A DNA stretch of 64,000 nt from Gavia stellata. Taxonomy: Eukaryota; Chordata; Aves; Gaviiformes; Gaviidae. The notes below the pieces were generated by a model, which did no database searches, had not been told where the DNA came from, and saw nothing but the letters and a program-made list of their open reading frames with translations. Positions 58,501 to 64,000 of the stretch are shown piece by piece; the stretch's first letter is position 1; every line of letters starts with the position of its first letter. The DNA is taken from positions 41,397,095 through 41,461,094 of the forward strand of contig NC_082597.1 of NCBI RefSeq assembly GCF_030936135.1, in the 5' to 3' direction. The position numbers and the translations under genes were made by a program.

Positions 58501-61500
58501 GGTCCACAGAATGAACTCAGGTTGCAGCTAACTCTCTCATCACGGGAGTTAAATGAGACAGAATTGTTCACAGGACCATATTGTTCCATATGTTCCTGTA
58601 CTTTCTAAATATTTGTGTCAATATTGATTGTTGTAGATTTTAAGTCCTTGGTCCGTATGAATGCAGTGCGATGTACAGCTAGAAAAGCTACTGGTGCATA
58701 AAATAGCAGGGGTAGGTAACATACCCACTAAGGTCAGGTGTAGAGAATGCTAATTTAAATTGAGAGACTGTATAGTTGTAATCATGCTGTGTAACGTGGG
58801 AGTAAATGCATCACGGATCAACTCTTCAAACATTATAGCGTTCAGTGTAGACAAACCCTTAATCTTGTACTTGCTTTCTTGGCCCAGTTTTCTTTTTAAG
58901 CTGCAGGACCAAAAGGGAGTGAAGTGCTATCAGATCTTTTCCTTGCTGTGCTTACTGGCTTGCTTATGTGAGTGACCTGGTAACTCGATCTATTTCCTTA
59001 ATTGCTGAGCCCTCAGTGACCTAGGATTTGGAGTTTGTTCCAAAATACCTGCTCTTTCTAGCATGTGATGAAGATGCTTCAATTTTTGTGAACTCAAAGG
59101 CCACCACCTATTAAACTGCTTTTTTTCTGTTCAGTACCACCCTAGAGCTTTCAGAATGCCTATTACTTGAGAGTCTGAAAAACCCTTAGCCAACTCAGCA
59201 GTAATGAAAAAGTAAAAATCAGCATTCAAAGAAGAGTAATTTCTCAGGGTCTTATGTGAGTGTGCTATGCAGACTGTGCCGAGTGCATTGGTGAAACTTG
59301 GGTTAGAGAAGACCAATGGAGCAGCCTTTGCTGCTGCTTAAGGGTCTGTGGTATGGTGTCCGGATGCAGAAAATGATGGAGAAGAATGTGGAGAACGATG
59401 GCTCTTCAGCTGACTTACAGCTATCGCACAGCTCGTATTTGACCCCATTCCCGTGTTGGTGTAAAATGAGTGAAGCACATCTGTTCTTTTTAGGGAGATA
59501 TGAGTAATCCTCAGTGGAGTACAGTGCAAGTACAGCATGGCGATCCCTTAATTGGCACTGATTTTGCTGCCTCTGGAACAGAGAGTGGGATAGCAATGTC
59601 AGCAGAGCGTCGTGTCCCAGGTCATTTACTGTGCTGCAAGTCAAGGTTTATTAGCTCAGACATGGCTCTGCTTCTGCCATACACGTGCTTCTGAGCAATG
59701 CTGCGTTGTAACACGCAGTGGTGCCAGCATACCTGCTAGCTCCTCTGCACCATGCTTTGCTGACGAGGGGAGCTCTCTCCTCACAAGCATGGTCTGCACT
59801 GCCGCTGAGGTTGCTTATATCTCCACGTGTGGTCTCCTCCAAAAGGTTACCATTTTCTGAGACTGAGCTTATGATCTAGAGGCCTGCACTGATCTTGTGG
59901 TTAGTTTGGGTGTTTGGTTTCTTTTTGCAAGTAATGAGGCCCTTTCATTTTGTTAGAAAGAAAAACAGAGGTGAAGTACCCTAGTAATTGTTTACCATAA
60001 TCTGTGACTACTAACCTTTTGTTTTTTTTCATGAGCAAGCAGGGCAATGATCAGATGCAGCTGTAAAAGTCACAAGGCCTGTTTGGATTCATAAGCATGA
60101 TGCATGGAGGCACTTGGGAATAGCAGCTGGCTGAGTAGTGTTTGGGAGTCCCTGAAGTACAGCAGCTGGAGGCTGATTGTCTCTCAAAGGCTTAATTCTT
60201 TGGGGTGCTGACGATGAGATTGACCGGTCCCAGGGAACATTTGAAGCTTTGGCCTTTAGTTTAAGGAGTCAGTCAGCACTGTGAGCATGTGATCCAGCAG
60301 TGATGCTTCTCCCTGGGATTTTCTTGTTCCCTCATTGTTTTTTTTCCCTTTGCTCAGCCTAATAGGAAATGGCAGCTTTGAAGACCCTCATGGGAAAAGA
60401 GCAGTAGATATTTTGGAGGTGGTAGCAACAAGCTACTTGAGAGCTTTCGGCGAAACTGGCAGCAGAATATTAATCAGTGATATTTATACAAATGTTTTTC
60501 TTAGAAGCTTCTGGTCCTTCACTTCATATGCTGATCTGAAGACTTTCAATTGAATATTAGTTTATACTTTCTCTGCCTAGCTCCTTCAGTCCCCTTCTCT
60601 TTTTAATAATATTCCCATATCCCCATGGCATTAGTGGCAGTTTGCCTTTTACCGAAGTCACAGGGACTGCTACTCCTCACTGATACTTTGTTGCAAATAA
60701 TTAGAGTACACAAACAGTGGGACAGGATCAGGCCCTTTGTTCTTCACTTTTACTGCCCTCCCAGACGTAGAGTCAAGCACCAGAAACTTGTGGAAAAAAA
60801 GCTACTGGAGGTCCTGTTCTGATATGCTGAACCTAGAGAAAGCTTCCTTACAAAGTCCCTGCTTTATCCTTTCCAGTGTTTATATTCCATGGAAGCTTCC
60901 AAAAGATTTTGCATTTGTTCATGTCAGTACTTCCTAAAGTGCACAAATGCTCTTGCTGCCCATACGCTGTTGATATTGCCCCTAATAATTGTACTTAATG
61001 TTTGTTAATCTGTATACTTGGAGGTGCAAATCCTCCAGTTGTAGACACAGTTTATTCTGTGAGTACAGATAGGATGAGAGCAAATAAAGCCTGCCATTTT
61101 AAAGGTTTACCTTCCACTGTGCAGTCAGGGTATGTCTCATGAGAGGGAATGTTATCTTAGACTCTAAGAAAGTGTTAAAAAGGGAGAGACTAATGAAGCT
61201 GTTATATTGATGTGGATGTCAGCTGGAAGCTAAGCAGGGGAATAGCTTTCTTCATCAGCTAAGAAAAGGGAAGGAAGGACTGTTCAAACAGCGGTGATCT
61301 GCTCTGCTGTCAGCAAAGGAACGTATCTGTGCAGTCTCTTTATTTGGCTTGGAATTAAAGAAATAATTGTGGCAAAAATGCTTCTGTCTTCCTATTTGCC
61401 TGATTGATTGATTATTTAAGACTTAAACTTTTAGTGTGAGTTCAGTTTTGCCTGTGTTATGACCGTCATGCCTGCAGCATCTAAAAGTTTGGGAAGCCCA

Positions 61501-63867
61501 GGTTTCAGAAATATTTCTCTTCTTTCCATCTTCCCATAATCCCTTGGACCCCATTGTTGCATTTTGTGCTAGTTAGCTTCCCGGGGAAGGAATTGTCCTG
61601 ACTTTTTTATAAGAAAGGGTTTTAATCCTTTCTCTTCTCTTAGACATGATCTTGTTCTAAATAAACTATTTTAATCTAATGCTACCCAGCACGTTGGTAT
61701 GAATAAAGACATCAGCTCTCACCAAATTGCTTTATCTTGGGAAACCTGTGTGATAGTGATCCAGACCTAGTTAAATCTCAGCTGATTAGTTGACTGGCTA
61801 GCTGTCCAGATGTAAACCAGATGTGGTGTTTGAGCTGTGGCTGATCAGAAAGTGTTAGCAAATTGGCCTTTTCCGTAGGCATGCAGAGGACATTGCTGAT
61901 TAATTCGCATCTTCCTAATGGGAAATATGTCCTGAGTAGTGGAGGTTTTAAGATGAGGAATGTAATTTGAATGATAAAATGTGCAAAAATAATTTTTCAT
62001 AATCATAAACATCTGAGCATTTCATATATTGGAAGGGATTTGATTAATAACCCTGCAGTTAAACATTTTATAGTATTTTATTTTAATTTAAATGATCACA
62101 TATTGTTACATTAATGTATGTTCTGTAGATTAAAACCAGCATGCCTCAGAGTCTTGATTAGCACATTTGTCTAAGTTTGTATATGTCAGAGTACTTGAAT
62201 TTTGCAGCTTCTTCTGTCTTAAGGTGCAAAAAGCCTGTTTGCCAGTTCAGATTCTTTGTGTATATATATATGATCTGCCACTTCTCATCTGTGTCTCTGC
62301 TGGCTGCTGGTGAGGCGGTTAATCACTTTTGATCCCTGGTTGTGGCCTTGACCTTTCTCAGATAGGAGGCCTGAGATAGGAATAATGTTCTAATTGATTC
62401 AGCCCTTCTATTTTGCTTTCTCTTTTTATAGTTGTAATTTGGCTTTGGATTTTTTCTTCTCTTCTAATTCTCATGTTTTACACTGAGATTGGTATGCCCA
62501 GAAGGGGGCTGGAATCCTTCCAGCCATGGGTTGGAGATGTTATTTGATAGATAACTGCCTCTTCCCTAATTTATCTTCTCTGGCTGAAGTGCTTGTTTTG
62601 CCCATGGTTTTGTCAGAGTCTAGTTGTGCAAAGGTGTTTGGATACTATTAGGACATTTACCTTTTTTGTTTTACTTTGTGTATTGTTCTGTGGATTTGGA
62701 GGCTTTAAAAACATTTAAAATATTAGCTGAGAGTCAGAAATAGAGCATTTAATGAAGTGGGTTTTTTAGTGGATTTTAGTGTGTGTCCATACGAAAAATT
62801 TGATTTCTTGTTTCCCTATTTCGTGGTTTATGGATTTTGCTTTTACTGGCCAAATGGTTTGTCTCTTTGCTCCGACAAGTTTTTAGCCTGAAGGAACTCT
62901 CACTGTTAATATGGTTGCTACTCTTATTGATGTAACCCATTTTTATTTTTGTTATGGATTTTATACCAGTCAGAGCACGAAATTTCCCACGTGCATATTT
63001 TTCTCCCACCTAAGGGCTAGATACAGTTTTTCAAAAAGTATTGTGGGCTCAATCCAGCACAAAGCAGACTTGTTTACAAAGTGCTGAGTTTCCTCAATGC
63101 CAACAAGTTTTAAAGGGTACTTTAAAACTCAGCACCTTACAGTACTAATCTGTTTATCTTGCAAACAGTTTTTCTATTAAGTTTGCATGGAGCTCACAAG
63201 ATACTTTCCTGTGTTCCTTTTGCTTACGCTGCTATTATAAGCTAGCCATTGAGTAAATGCATTTGAGGTCACAGATGAACTATGCTTCTGCTTTGCTTTG
63301 CTTAGGACTGTATTTTGTCATATGTTCTCTTTATTTACCACAGATTTTTTTTTTTCTAATACCAATCAAGATTTACTGCAAACATATGATGAGTATGGTG
63401 AAATGTATCTCCACCAGACTATGGTTTCCACTATGGTTGTGCTGAATTTATGTGAAACATGAAAGTACCGATGTGCCCTTGCAGTCATCTTCATCGGATT
63501 GTCATGTACAGTCTGTCTCTATCTCCTCCCAGTTTTTTGTTATGCTCTGGGCAAGTACATCACTTCACTTAGTAGCTATTTTGCAGGGGACCACTTTGTT
63601 GAAATCTCTTAAAATAATGTCTTTCAAGTGAATAACAAAATAGCCTTTCCCTTTAAACAAAGCTAAATAGTCTCAGCACAGTAGCCACTTGACAAAAGAT
63701 GTTGTTATAAGAATGGGATGGTTACTCTTAGACATGAGTGCATGTGGGGAACTGCAGTTTTCAGAATGTCTTCTGAAGTTGAGCAATTTCAGGGATCCTG
63801 GTCTACAGTTTGAGATATAATTTAGGTCTGTTTTTTGAAAAACATGTTGTGACTGACCTAGTTGGAG
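55596..63867 (+). other. TRHDE: TRHDE intron 2, fourth segment
   Basis: No TRHDE exon 3, no other gene and no clear transposon. An ATA-rich simple repeat lies at 58199-58235 and a short TA run at 62261-62270. Many short overlapping frames (59300-59860) have no recognised content. Confidence 0.55.
58199..58235. repeat. ATA-rich microsatellite
   Basis: About 37 bp of AATAAT units interrupted by CAT and GCA. Simple repeat. Confidence 0.85.
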
Positions 63868-64000
63868 GTGTGTAACAAGTGGTGTTCCCCAGGGGTCAGG
63901 ACTGGGTCCAGTCCTGCTCAATATATCCATCAATGATTTAGATGAAGAGACAGAGTGTGCCCTCAGCAAGTTTGCTGATGACACAAAACTGGGAGGAGTG
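63868..64000 (+). mobile_element. CR1 LINE fragment, sense, cut by the window end
   Basis: Encodes, in one frame, the RT block [16 protein letters not shown] followed by [12 protein letters not shown], the same region as about 15205-15330 of the long CR1. The first bases, 'gtgtaacaagtggtgttccc', mark the 5' truncation. The rest, including the octamer tail, lies beyond 64000. Confidence 0.9.

Noticed and set aside
43093..63867. Bias toward antisense CR1 copies within TRHDE intron 2
   Set aside because: Three antisense against one sense copy is too few to claim selection on orientation.
41395..64000. Search for TRHDE exon 3 in intron 2
   Set aside because: I looked for an acceptor followed by the expected V-R-L-Y-A-R-type start and found none. 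The resemblance at 59355 (GTGTCCGGATGC) does not translate to the family sequence.
1..64000. CRISPR array, bacterial operon or phage-like system
   Set aside because: No regularly spaced repeats, no dense same-strand ORFs and no ribosome-binding sites; exon structure and CR1 repeats identify vertebrate nuclear DNA.
1..64000. tRNA or rRNA genes
   Set aside because: No complete cloverleaf with A and B boxes and no rRNA core sequence recognised; the tRNA-like words near 13578 are a diverged repeat at best.

Overview
The window looks like nuclear DNA from a bird, probably a neoavian. It is AT-rich and gene-poor. Its recognisable interspersed repeats are almost all CR1 LINE fragments with the typical 3' octamer end, plus one avian-type solo LTR. 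I cannot name the species. The only protein-coding gene I can support is the 5' end of TRHDE on the + strand. TRHDE encodes the thyrotropin-releasing-hormone-degrading ectoenzyme (pyroglutamyl-peptidase II, an M1-family zinc metallopeptidase).

Layout. 1-33.5 kb: upstream DNA without a supported gene. It holds an antisense CR1 (1.8-2.6 kb) split by a solo LTR (2601-3193) with a 5-bp target duplication, a second antisense CR1 (6.4-6.85 kb), two low-confidence ancient repeat relics (about 10.4 and 13.6 kb), and a 2.3-kb sense CR1 with decayed endonuclease and reverse-transcriptase segments (13.8-16.07 kb). A 70-bp CR1 stub lies at 22.6 kb, and short tandem repeats at 22.67, 24.0 and 32.6 kb. 33.5-36.3 kb: a CpG island with a TATA box, a GC-rich 5' leader carrying four upstream ORFs, and TRHDE exon 1 (coding 34602-35422). 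35423-41120: intron 1, which contains no recognised transposon. 41121-41394: TRHDE exon 2. 41395-64000: the start of intron 2, which runs off the window and contains three antisense CR1-type fragments (43.1, 51.5, 55.3 kb) and one sense CR1 fragment cut by the window end (63.87 kb).

Exons 1 and 2 join in phase (two bases of an Arg codon at the end of exon 1, one base at the start of exon 2). Together they encode residues 1-365: cytoplasmic tail, single membrane anchor, acidic stalk and the start of the M1 N-terminal domain. The catalytic GAMEN and HExxH motifs lie in later exons outside the window. I found no bacterial-type system, CRISPR array, rRNA or tRNA gene. The least ordinary structures are the uORF series that ends in a stop/start overlap with the TRHDE start codon, the perfect AT-rich inverted repeat in the promoter, and the LTR nested in a CR1.
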